Shown: positions 1 through 8,945 of the stretch, piece after piece | How positions within the stretch are numbered: position 1 is the first letter of the stretch | Layout: every line of letters starts with the position of its first letter | NCBI GenBank assembly: GCA_007922305.1 | Contig: ML677343.1 | Span: 35,362,965 to 35,426,964, forward strand | Source of the DNA: Dermatemys mawii | Taxonomy: Eukaryota; Chordata; Testudines; Dermatemydidae | Direction: 5' to 3' | DNA length: 64,000 nucleotides | The notes under the pieces: model-generated | The model's input: only the letters and a program-made list of their open reading frames with translations | Database searches by the model: none | What the model was told of the DNA's origin: nothing | Position numbers and translations under genes: made by a program

Positions 1-2187
1 GTCTCACCGACACCGATCCCCGGCACGCCGTTCAAGCGCCTTGTGGAGACACAAGTTTCAATCCCTGGTGCCTTCTAAGAAAAAGAGGCCAGACAGAGGT
101 CGCTCCCCGGTGCACAAGACTCAGGGTGAGCCCTCCAAGATCCGCTCGGCATCGCAACATCGTCGCCAGTCCTCTGAGGAGCCTATGCCAAGCACATCGG
201 CCTCGGTGCCTAAACCTCAGTCTCTGACGGGCGCGGATTCTCCAGCTCGAGACACTTTGGAGGACTTGGACATGCCCTCGACGCCGGATACCTATGAAGC
301 GGCCAGGGACCTTATTGATATGTCCCAGGATGCCGCACCGGCACCGTTTATAATACCGGCACCTATATCACGTCCCACGGCACCGATCATCCCGCCCCAG
401 TCCAGTGTGACTGCGCCACCCATGGCACCGACGGTGTTGGGCCATGTCACCCCTCCGGCACTGGGACGTCGACGTCTTCCGCCTCCCGTCCTTCGACGTC
501 GGGTTTGGACCCTACTTACTCATCCTCGGCCCCACAGCACTCAGGAAAGCCGACTATGTTTTACTGGCACCGGTCCCCGGCACCACAAGGCTCTGAACCA
601 CCGTGGTCGGCGTTGGACTGTTCATCCGAGTCGGACGCAGGGTCATCTAGATTTGGCCGCAGTCATCGCCGGTCAGCCTCGCACCGCTCGAGACATCGTC
701 ATCTCCACCAGGACCTTCCTCCTCCATCGTGGCCACCCCAGTGGCGGGGTCCTGTACAATGGCCATTCTGGACGCCCTGGGCGTATCATCAAGCCCAAGG
801 GCAAGGCTCCGGACCTACTTCTGTAGCTTCAGTGCCGCGGGCACCTCCCTCGGCCATGGTCACGGCACTGCGCCCTGATACGGCACCGGAAGAGCCGGTA
901 CCGGGCCCTTCAGGTGCCCAGGAGCCACACCCTGACACACCTCCTGTTCCCCAAGATGAACCTACAATCGACCCCTCTCTCAGGGAACCTGAAGGACAGG
1001 AGGAACCCTTTCCGGGTACATCCTCGTCATCGTCACTGGACGAGGCGGTGGCAGGCACATCCCCAGGCCTGCCCCCCATGGATGTGAGAGGCCACCAGGA
1101 CCTTCTCAGGCGGGTAGCCCATAACCTCAGTTTGCCAGTGGAGGTTGTGACTGACGAGGTAGATCCCACAGTGGACATCCTCGCCCCAGATGGGCCTTCC
1201 AGGGTGGCCTTGCCCTTCATAAAGACTATTCAATCCAACATGAATACCCTTTGGCGGACCACGTCCTCTATCCCACCAACGGCCAAGGGCGTGGAGCGAC
1301 GCTATTTTGCTCCCCAGAAGGGATATGAGTACTTGTATACCCACCCACAACCGGGAACCCTGGTTATGGAAGCAGCTAATCATAGGGAACGTCAAGGTCA
1401 GATGGGTTCAACCCTGAAATCCAGGGATGCCAAAAAATTAGATCTTTTTGGCAGGAAGGTCTACTCGTCAGCAGGCCTGCAACTCAGGATCTCAAATCAG
1501 CAGGCCGCTCTGGGTCGCTACGCTTTTAACTCATGGTCGACCCTTACTAAGTTCCAGGAGTCTGTCCCAAAGGACTCGGCCTCAGAATTCAAGGCCATCG
1601 TTGAAGAAGGCAGAGTGGTCTCTAGGGCGGCACTACAGGCAGCTCTCGACTCCGCGGACTCTGCAGCCAGAACCATGGCAACTGCGATAACTATGCGCCG
1701 TAGTGCCTGGCTACAGGTGTCTGGGATTCCTCCGGAAGTCCAAAACACGATCCAGGACCTTCCCTTTGACCGGCAGGGTCTCTTTGCTCAGGACACCGAT
1801 AGAAGACTGCATAGCCTTAAGGACTCTAGATCCACCTTGAGATCCCTTGGCCTGCACACACCCCAACCCCAAAGGAGACCTTTCCAGCCCCCTCTTCCTC
1901 CCCCTTCTCGTTTTTATCAAGCTCCCGCTAGACGGGACCAGCCCAGACGAGGTGCAAGGGGTAATGACAGGGGACGACCTCGCTCCTCCTCCCAACAGGG
2001 TCAACCGCCCAATAATAATAGACAGCCCCCCCAGTTCTAGATCAAACTTTTGAAGGCTTGCCCAAGGACGGAGCACCAGTCGATTCGCTTCCCTTTGTCA
2101 ACCGTTTATCCCACTTTTACCGTGCATGGTCACGGATCACCTCTGACAGGTGGGTCCTGAACACGGTAAGACTGGGATATTCTATCC
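1..2187 (+). mobile_element. DIRS-type retrotransposon fragment (gag plus start of ORF2)
   Basis: The interval reads as the 5' protein-coding part of a DIRS retrotransposon, a class that uses a tyrosine recombinase instead of a DDE integrase. The gag frame ends at a TAG at 2038-2040. A second frame begins at once (about 2058-2187) and matches what I know as the start of the DIRS reverse transcriptase ORF, with a motif around RLSHFYRAWSRIT. It breaks off at about 2187, where an unrelated Gypsy element begins in the opposite orientation. The left end lies outside the window. A decayed relative sits at 20.2-23.9 kb and carries the reverse transcriptase, RNase H and recombinase parts missing here. 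Confidence 0.75.
41..2040 (+). pseudogene. DIRS gag-like protein (LAP2alpha-like), one frameshift
   Basis: The N-terminal part (from 41) is Pro/Ser/Thr-rich in one frame. At about 455-470 the sensible reading moves to another frame, which stays open to 2040 (511 codons from 505), so I infer one small indel. The middle of the second frame (about residues 230-440) has the helical gag core that database annotations of reptile genomes often call lamina-associated polypeptide 2 alpha-like, with motifs such as LPFIKTIQSN and KGYEYLYTHP. The last ~55 residues are rich in Arg, Gly, Gln and Pro, typical of a nucleic-acid-binding tail. The host LAP2alpha C-terminal domain is known to derive from a DIRS gag. 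This copy is the transposon version, not the TMPO gene, because it has no introns and runs straight into ORF2. Confidence 0.7.
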
Positions 2188-3777
2188 ACTGTCCACCTCC
2201 AGGGGAACAAGGCACTCGCTCCGCAGGGACAGCCCTGTGCCCACCCTGTAAACTGAGAACCTAGAGTCCTGAGTGTCCAGCCCCCCAGAGGAGCTGGTCT
2301 GGGGCACTCTTCCTTCCTGAGCAGGTGGTAAGCTGCCAGCCCCCCTTACCTGGGCTGTCTGCCCCTCATCGGGCTGGGTCCGTACCCAGTTAACCCTGTG
2401 GGGGTTTGGTCTGCTCAGGCTGTCCTTGGGGCACTGAGCCCATATGTGGCCTCTCCGGCCACAGTTATAGCAGCTCATGTCCCATTGGTCCCCTCGAGAG
2501 GGGCGGTCGGTCCTGATGCTGGACATTCCCCTTTTGAGGGGGTTCTCCATATTTCCCCTTTGGGAGGTCCTGTGGTGACTCTCTCGCTGCATCGTGGTGG
2601 GTCTGTTCCTTCGAGACTCCTCCCAGCCACCTCTTGGCCGGCTCTTCACAAACTCGTCGGCCAGCCGTCTGGCGTGTCGCAGGTTCTCTGGCTTCTGTTC
2701 CTCCAACCACAACCTTAGGTTGGATGAGCACCGCTTATACAGTTGCTCCAGCACAATCATTTTAACCAGGTCCTCCTTCGTCTGGGTCGCATCTGTCCCT
2801 CTGCGGGCATACCCCTCCATGCGTATGGCCAGTTGTAGATATGTGCCCTCGGGGGTTTTATCCTGCCTCCGGAATCTTTCCCGGTACATCTCGGGAGTTA
2901 GCCCAAACTCGTGTAGCAGGGCCTTTTTGAACAGTTCGTAGTTCCCTTTCTCTGTTGCTTCCATTCGGCCGTACACCGCCACGGCTTTGGGGTCTAGTAA
3001 GGGTATGAGACACCAGAGCCTGTCTGCGGGTTCAACCCTGCACACCTCACAGGCCGTCTCAAAGGCAGTCAGGAATTCATCTATATCCTCCCCTTCCTTA
3101 CGCGGGGCCATGATGCCCTTATCAAAGCTCCTCCTCAGTCTTGGATCCCCCGTCACCCACCGCAGCCGGGGCCTCATTGCTCCTCAGCCTGGCCAGCTCC
3201 ATCTCATGCTGACGCTGTTTTTCTCGGTCCTCTCGCTCTTTTTCATGGTCCTGTCGCTCCTTCTCTCGGTCTTCCAACTCTATCTCATCTCTCGGTCATA
3301 TCCAAAGTGCCCCTCGGTATTTGCGGGGCTTCCCCCTACCCCTCCCCTAGGCATAAGTGAGAGAGGCATCGGGATGTCCTCGGCAGCAGTCTGCCCCCTC
3401 CCCCTCGGGTCAGGCACCAGGGCTGGAGCTCCGTCTGCCGGGCGGCTCCCCTCAGAGGCGGGGCTCGGTGCATCCACACAATCCTTCTCCTCCAGCTGCG
3501 CAACCAGCTGGTCTTTGGTCAGCCTCGCAATGCGCAGTCCCCGCTGCCGGCACAGCTCCACCAGGTCGCTCTTAAGGCGCTTGGCATACATCTTCCTGCT
3601 GGCCACTCGCAGGCCTGTGCTCCCAGCTTCCCACGGTTTCCAGGAGGAACCCCCTTGTGTGCCAGCCGTTCTCACCACCTCTCTCCCAAGGTCGAGCTGC
3701 CACTCTTCACCCCTAAGACTGCTCACCGCAGTGCCCAAGGGGACCCCGCTGCTGCAACAGACCTTCTCGCTAGTCAC
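2182..3777 (-). pseudogene. Gypsy gag with SCAN-like capsid and CCHC knuckle, frameshifted
   Basis: The upstream part (3777-3280) includes a SAP-like helix pair after a Met codon at 3591-3589 (MYAKRLKSDLVELCRQRG). A highly charged Glu/Arg/Gln-rich stretch at about 3285-3180 is open only in another frame. The main 331-codon frame (3177-2182) holds the SCAN-like capsid region at residues ~81-178 (plus coordinates ~2937-2646) and one zinc knuckle with C236, C239, H244 and C249 (C-X2-C-X4-H-X4-C, about 2472-2428). At least two frameshifts separate the parts, so the protein is no longer made intact. It is known that the SCAN domain of vertebrate zinc-finger proteins derives from this type of gag. 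Confidence 0.75.
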
Positions 3778-4348
3778 ACACTCTCAGGGGTTAAGCGTAG
3801 CTCCTCCACGCCCTGAAACCGCTTCTCTCTGGATCTTCAGCGCACCTGGTTCCCGTCAAGCCCCCTTCGTTATACTGCTCCCCAATCACTTACTGCAGGA
3901 AGTGCCATTCACAGGGTGCAGTAGATGTCACCTCTGCCACCAGTTGTCACAGGGGGTGGGGAAGTCCCGTTCCCACACCCCCCACTTCCTGGAATTCACA
4001 GTGCTTCTTAGCCAGCCAGTAGATCAGAAGGTTTATTTGAGATGCCAGGAACACAATCCAACTCCGAGCTTGTCAGTACAAACAGGACCCCTTAGTCAGG
4101 CCCTTCTTGGGGGCAGGGAGATGAGACCCCGAATCTGGGCTCCCCACCTCTCTTCCCCAGCCAGCTTCTACTCCCTCAAAACCCTGCAGCCGTCTCTTCC
4201 TTCTTTTGTTCAGTTCCCGGGCTCTAGGTGTCATGTCCCCTCCCCCTTCTCATCTCAGGTTACAGCTCCAGGTATCTCCCTTCAGAAAAGTCTCCCCCCT
4301 CCAGTGAAACTATTGAGATCACATCCACCCTTCTCCCTGCTTGTCACA
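2188..4348 (-). mobile_element. 5' part of a Gmr1-like Ty3/Gypsy retrotransposon
   Basis: Read on the minus strand, this is an LTR (4348-3945), a leader, and a gag region running left to about 2188, where the element is cut off. The gag combines a SAP-like N-terminal segment, a SCAN-like capsid segment and a CCHC zinc knuckle, the arrangement expected of Gmr1-like Gypsy elements. The protease and later pol domains and the 3' LTR are missing. At the left end the frame reads a few residues of what is probably the start of protease, then a stop made by the junction with the DIRS sequence. Confidence 0.75.
3945..4348 (-). repeat. Gypsy LTR, family B copy 1 (5' LTR of the gag element)
   Basis: The 404-bp segment starts TGTCAC and ends TGTCACA. 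It is very similar to 51,829-52,256, which has a clean target duplication and so fixes the LTR ends. It lies directly upstream of the gag on the same strand. Read on that strand it contains AATAAA at about 4037-4032, a likely polyadenylation signal. No partner target site can be checked because the 3' LTR is lost. Confidence 0.75.
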
Positions 4349-5137
4349 CTCTTAATGGACCCGTGTCGTGGAGGATGCTAGTTGCACAGGAAGGGGGCTG
4401 AGTTCTGGTCTTACGAAGAAATCCTCGCTGACTATCTGTGGGCAGGTCGATTGTCCCATTCATTGTACTTTGTAGCCCAGGGAATTTGAGCAGCTTTGAC
4501 AGGAGGTGGTAAAGAAAAGATGAGCCTTGGTCGGTTGGCAGGTTCCCGGGTGTTCTTTGTTGGTAGAATGACTCTTCCCTTCATCCTGGTGACTTCAAGT
4601 GCTCACAGTGGTGTAGGCACGACTGAGAGACTCACCAACAAGGAATGTAGAGTTTTGAGCTATTTCACTGTCGATTGGAGGCCAAAGAGTTGACCATCAG
4701 TGCAGAAAGACTCTGTCCTCAGTGGGGAATAGACCAAAAGGGGCAGTTCTTAAAGAAGCTCAAGGGAAAATGCACATTGCTCCAAGCCTCGCGAGATCAC
4801 GTCTCATAATACCAGCACAGAAAAAGACTTGTATTTCCAGTAACATTCTGACTTGACTGATAGCAGTGTCCTCACTTCTCGTGGTCTGTCCCTGGGTTTT
4901 CTAGCTGCTCGTCCACCTATACCATCGTGTCAGGTAAATTAATCCTTATTTGTTTTCAGAGTCTTCTCTCGTCCCCGGCTGTGGGAATCCTTGTGGGGGG
5001 AGGGCGGGAGTTGTATACTGGATGTGGTGGGGGACCCAGGTTTGTACACAAATGCCCACATTGTAGGAATCATTCTGGTTATATGGAAAAGCCTTCTCAG
5101 AGAGGCCGGCCTTGCTCTGAACAGGCTCTGAGCTGGT

Positions 5138-5768
5138 CTAATCCCCTCTGAAAGGTCTCATGCCCTGGGAGTGCTTTCCTGCTGATGATCGTGCTCCTCT
5201 GCTGAGTGCCCCGAAGGAGCGAGCTGTCTTGGGAGGTCCTGCGTGGAGGTGTCCTGGATGGCGTCGCTGGGTCCTCACATCTCCATAGTTTGACATGGGT
5301 CTCAAGGTCCTGAACAGGCAACAGGCCAGGGCCCCAGGAGGGATCTGATCATAGGATGTTGTGCTCACAGTGGCTCATCCGATCGAGGAGGTGGGGTCCC
5401 ACATGCTGCATGGTTTGCAGCCCCTGCTTCTGCGGTCCTCCAGGTACAGCGAGCTGCAGTAACACAGCCAGGTGATGAGTGTCTGGGCCACGGTGGCCAA
5501 ATCTTCCTCCAGGAGAAGGGGTGACCGTTCTGAGGCAGCTGGAGGTGCCTGGTCACCTGGTAGTGAGTTAACCTGGGGGGTGCAGAAGACAACGGGAGAG
5601 GGGGCAATAACCACACTGATGATCTCAGTGGCTGGCGCAGCCTCCCACCCAGCTGTTTCACCGGCGCGGTAAGCTGGGGAAGCCTGTTTCTGGGGGCAAA
5701 CATCATTCATTTAGTGGCTGTGCAGACTGAGTTGCCTGGTAATTTACTGTTACCTTCCTGGCGGCCAT
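5138..5768 (-). pseudogene. Unrecognised coding-looking stretch, broken frame
   Basis: On the minus strand an ATG at 5768-5766 has a strong Kozak context (CACC before, GCC after). Its frame ends after about 21 codons. A 1-bp change leads into a 111-codon frame (5710-5375), and after a single TGA the same frame continues about 75 codons to a TAG near 5138. The composition is not repeat-like and the reading is smooth across the TGA. I do not recognise the protein. It could be a decayed retrogene, part of an unknown transposon ORF, or chance. Confidence 0.25.
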
Positions 5769-5839
5769 GGTGAGGGGCAAGTCTGTGTCCACCGTGTCCT
5801 GTCAACCTAGAGCGACTCACAGCCTTCACTGCACCTTTG

Positions 5840-6090
5840 CTCTATGTCCCCTGTATGCACTCCAGGGATCGGGGGGGAAGGGAGAGCAGAGTGTGTCCTT
5901 GTGCATGCACCCAGGTGTATCGGGGGAGGGGGTATGCAAGTGTGCACGCACCCAGGTGTGCCAAAGGGATGTATTCGAGTGTGTCCGTGTTCACACACCC
6001 AGGGTGTGTATGAGGGTGTTTGTGTGCACTCCAGGCACGGGGTGGTCAGGGACACATTCAAGTGTGTCCACTTGTCTTCCTAGGGCACAG
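5840..6090. repeat. Imperfect GT-rich minisatellite
   Basis: Phrases such as CACCCAGGTGT and AGTGTGTCC recur every 40-50 bp with many changes. The period is irregular. Short frames open on both strands here are by-products of the repeat. Confidence 0.45.
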
Positions 6091-7455
6091 GGTGTGGGAA
6101 ACAGACTTGTGCCCAAGAGTGCTCCTAGGGTGTGCAGCAGATGTGAGTTTACCTGGGCCTGTGACAGGAGGGAGACGCAACTGATCAGTTTCATAGCCTA
6201 GGCCAGGTATGTGTCCACGGTAGATATGATGTGGTGAGAGGGACCAATAGACAGTCCGGTCAAATGCGGAGAGAATAAAGAAAACAAGGGAGCTGTTGGC
6301 TGAGCTAGTCATTCAAACTGGCTTCACTCCATGCTGTCTCTGGAAAGTAGTAGTCCTGGGTGCTGTGGAAAAACTGGCAGCCTCCCAGCCAGGAGGCTAA
6401 TGCAGGGCTACTGCTGTTTGCATAGCCGCAGAGCCCTTAGGAGGGGACTTGGGAAAGCGAGCTTGGACTCCACTGAATATTTACAATTCTCTAACTCCAA
6501 AGCTGAATGCAATCACAGCCCTGTGATGTGCGAGCTTTGTGCATCAAAGGAGGAGGGGAGAAAGCAGTAAAGATGGAGTTGCCTTTGGAGAGACTTAGAA
6601 ACACAGATCTCCCTGCTTGTGGCAGAACGAAAATGCTTTATTTCTGATAGCAGCAATTTATTCTTCAGGCACTTTCCTTGATATCCAAATGCACCTGGCT
6701 GGGTTCTGAAGTGGATGGTCTTTAATTCAGAAGGAAAGAAAGGAATGGAAAGAATGACAGTGCTAGAACTGTGATTGTTCTAATAAACGTCAGGAAGAGG
6801 GGAGCATTTCCAGAGTGTCAGAGCTCCGTTTTCTTGTTGGTACAGCACACAGCAGTTCTGGGGAGAGCTCCCTGGTTTTGTGCTGCTGGGCTGAGAAAGT
6901 GACCACAGTGATCCATGCAAGTTCTGGTGTCACACAGAGTGAGGCAGGCTAGCTTAGAGACTCCTCATGGTGCTGAGCTGCTAGGTGGGGCACGCACTAG
7001 TCAATAGCCCTTGGCAGGAATCCGCAGTCAGCCTCAGACGGTGATGCTCGGGTCCTCTCCTAAAATTCTCTTTTGGGTTTCTCCACTGGCAGCTCATTGT
7101 AGAATGCGACGGGGCATTGTGGGGATTTTGCTAGCACATGCAAACGAGGACCTTCCAGATCATGTGGGAGAGGATCAAACACTCATTCTTTTCATTCATG
7201 TAAATTCACCTTGTGGGAATGGCAGCTGCTCAGATGAGAAATATGTGACAGAAATCAGAGGTTGCCTGATCTGGTGTGCTGCCAAACTAGCTGTCCATCC
7301 TTGCCCTGAACACGAATCCACTAGGCACTGCGTAGCCTTCCCTGTCCCGCACAGCCTGTCTCTCCATGGGGAGTAGAGGGGGCCCAGGCCATGCTGGACA
7401 GGCTGAAGGGAGATGAGAAGATGGTGCAGTGGCAGGGAAAGAACTAACATTCAGC

Positions 7456-7940
7456 CAGGGCAGTCCATAGGCAGCCAGCCATTACCAATAGCCACTGCTC
7501 TCCAGGAACGTGTCTAAATCTTTTTTGAACCCAGTTATAGTTTTGGCTTCCACAACATCCCCAGCACTTGAGGGATTGTTGTGTGGAGAAATATTTCCTT
7601 TGGTTTGTTTTCAACTTGCTGCTTGTTAATTTCGTTGGGTGATCCCTGGTTTTTGTGTTATGAGAAGGAGTAAATAACACGTCCTTGTTCGTTTCTTCAC
7701 ACCAATCGTTATTTTACAGACCTCTCTCATATCCCCCCGAGTCGTCTCTTTTACAGCCCCAGCTTTTCTCATCTCTTCTGACATGGAAGCCATTCCATTC
7801 CCCGATAGTTCTCTGTACCTTTTCCAGTTCTAATGTATCTTTTTGTGGGTGGGGAGACCAGATCCGCACCCTGTATTCCAGGTGGGGCGTTCCATGGGTT
7901 TGTAGACTGGCATTATGAGGTATTTCTGTCTGGTTCTCCA
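7456..7940 (-). mobile_element. LINE 3' end fragment (CR1/L3-like)
   Basis: Minus-strand translation gives the C-terminal reverse transcriptase pattern of CR1/L3 LINEs, including YRVRIWSPHPQKD followed by LELEKVQ. The section at 7,500-7,650 matches the 3' part of another fragment at 31.5-31.85 kb. It ends about 35 bp before the exon at 7,975. Confidence 0.65.
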
Positions 7941-7974
7941 TTTCTGACGGTTCCTAATGTTTCTTGACCTACAG

Positions 7975-8058
7975 GCACGAGAAGCAAAGAATCAGCTTGC
8001 TGAAGCAGAGGTGGAATTGGTCACCATGAAGAGCAAATGTAGTCTGGCACAGAAAGAG
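7975..8058 (+). CDS. PMFBP1: Probable PMFBP1 exon (84 bp, 28 residues)
   Basis: The acceptor is a pyrimidine-rich tract ending CTACAG and the donor is GAG|GTACTG. The exon is phase 0 at both ends and encodes 28 residues of heptad-like Ala/Glu/Leu/Lys sequence beginning AREAKNQLAEAEVELVTMKS. The length and phase equal those of exons at 47.2 and 49.4 kb, so I assign it to the same coiled-coil gene. It is 39 kb from the next recognisable exon, so exons in between may be missed or absent. Earlier exons and the start codon must lie left of the window or be unrecognised. Confidence 0.65.
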
Positions 8059-8477
8059 GTACTGTCAATAGTGAAGGCAACCCAATGGGACCCCCTCTCG
8101 AAGGGACAGCCCTGTGCTGCCCGTGAGCCCTCTTCCGGGTCACTCAGGGCTTGTGCTAACATGGGAGCATGGAACCAGCCATGCTCCTTATGGCTTTGGC
8201 TAAGAAACAGGAGATGCTGCCAACGTTAGCAAGCTGGAGGAGTGGGGGGGGGAAGGGTGAGCATCTCTTTTCTCAGGGATCCCCCCCGAGCTCTGCCAAA
8301 CATGGACTCCCACCCTTGGTGCTGCAGTTGAGTTCCCCAGCGCCAAGGAATCACTCAAGTGTGACTGAGCCATGAGTGGCTCCAAACCTGCTCACCACAG
8401 AGAGCTTTGCTCCCAAAGAGAGAGTGATGGGAAATGAGGAGCTGGCAGCATACCCGGTGACCCCGGGGTGTCGGGCC

Positions 8478-8945
8478 TGGGATGGGAGCGGGAGGCAGGC
8501 AGCGTGTCCCCTGGGTCTTGGGGATGTCAGGGCAGGAGGAAGGAGGGGACGGGCAGGCAGCATGTCCCCTGTGTCCCTGGGGGTGTCGGGCATCAGATGG
8601 AGCCAGGGGCAGGCAGCGTGTCCTGGGGACGTTGGGCGTCGGATGGGAGTGGGGGGCAGGCAGCGTGTCCTGGGGACGTCGGGCATCGGAGGGGAGTGGG
8701 GGGTGGGGAGGCAGCGTGTCCTGGGGACGTTGGGCGTTGGATGGGAGTGGGGGATGGGGAGGCAGCGTGTCCTGGGGACGGTGAATGGGAGTGGGGGGTG
8801 GGGAGGCAGCGTGTCCTGGGGACGTTGGACGGTGAATGGGAGTGGGGGGGGCAGGCAGCGTGTCCTGGGGGTGTCAGACGTCAAATGGGAGCGGGGGGCA
8901 GGCAGCGTGTCCTGGGTATAGCCGGGGGCAGGCAGCATGCCCCAG
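8478..8945 (+). repeat. G-rich minisatellite, about 10 units of 44-58 bp
   Basis: The core GGCAGGCAGCGTGTCC recurs at about 8493, 8552, 8608, 8655, 8709, 8761, 8807, 8851, 8898 and 8928. Unit length varies. The plus strand is very G-rich with many GGGG runs. Long frames open on both strands here come from the repeat. It lies 0.4 kb downstream of the exon at 7,975. Confidence 0.85.

Larger units (their letters stand above)
4349..7455. other. Unassigned sequence, intron or upstream DNA of PMFBP1
   Basis: I recognise no exon or known repeat in most of this interval. It includes a coding-looking minus-strand stretch at 5.1-5.8 kb and a G/T-rich imperfect repeat at 5.84-6.09 kb, both listed separately. 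The rest, including 6.1-7.4 kb, has only short open frames without supporting splice signals. Confidence 0.5.

Noticed and set aside
1..2040. TMPO (LAP2alpha) host gene
   Set aside because: The similarity is to the DIRS-derived domain only. It is intronless, frameshifted and followed directly by a DIRS ORF2.
2182..3177. Host SCAN-domain zinc-finger gene
   Set aside because: It has a CCHC knuckle and an LTR upstream but no C2H2 fingers, so it is a Gypsy gag.
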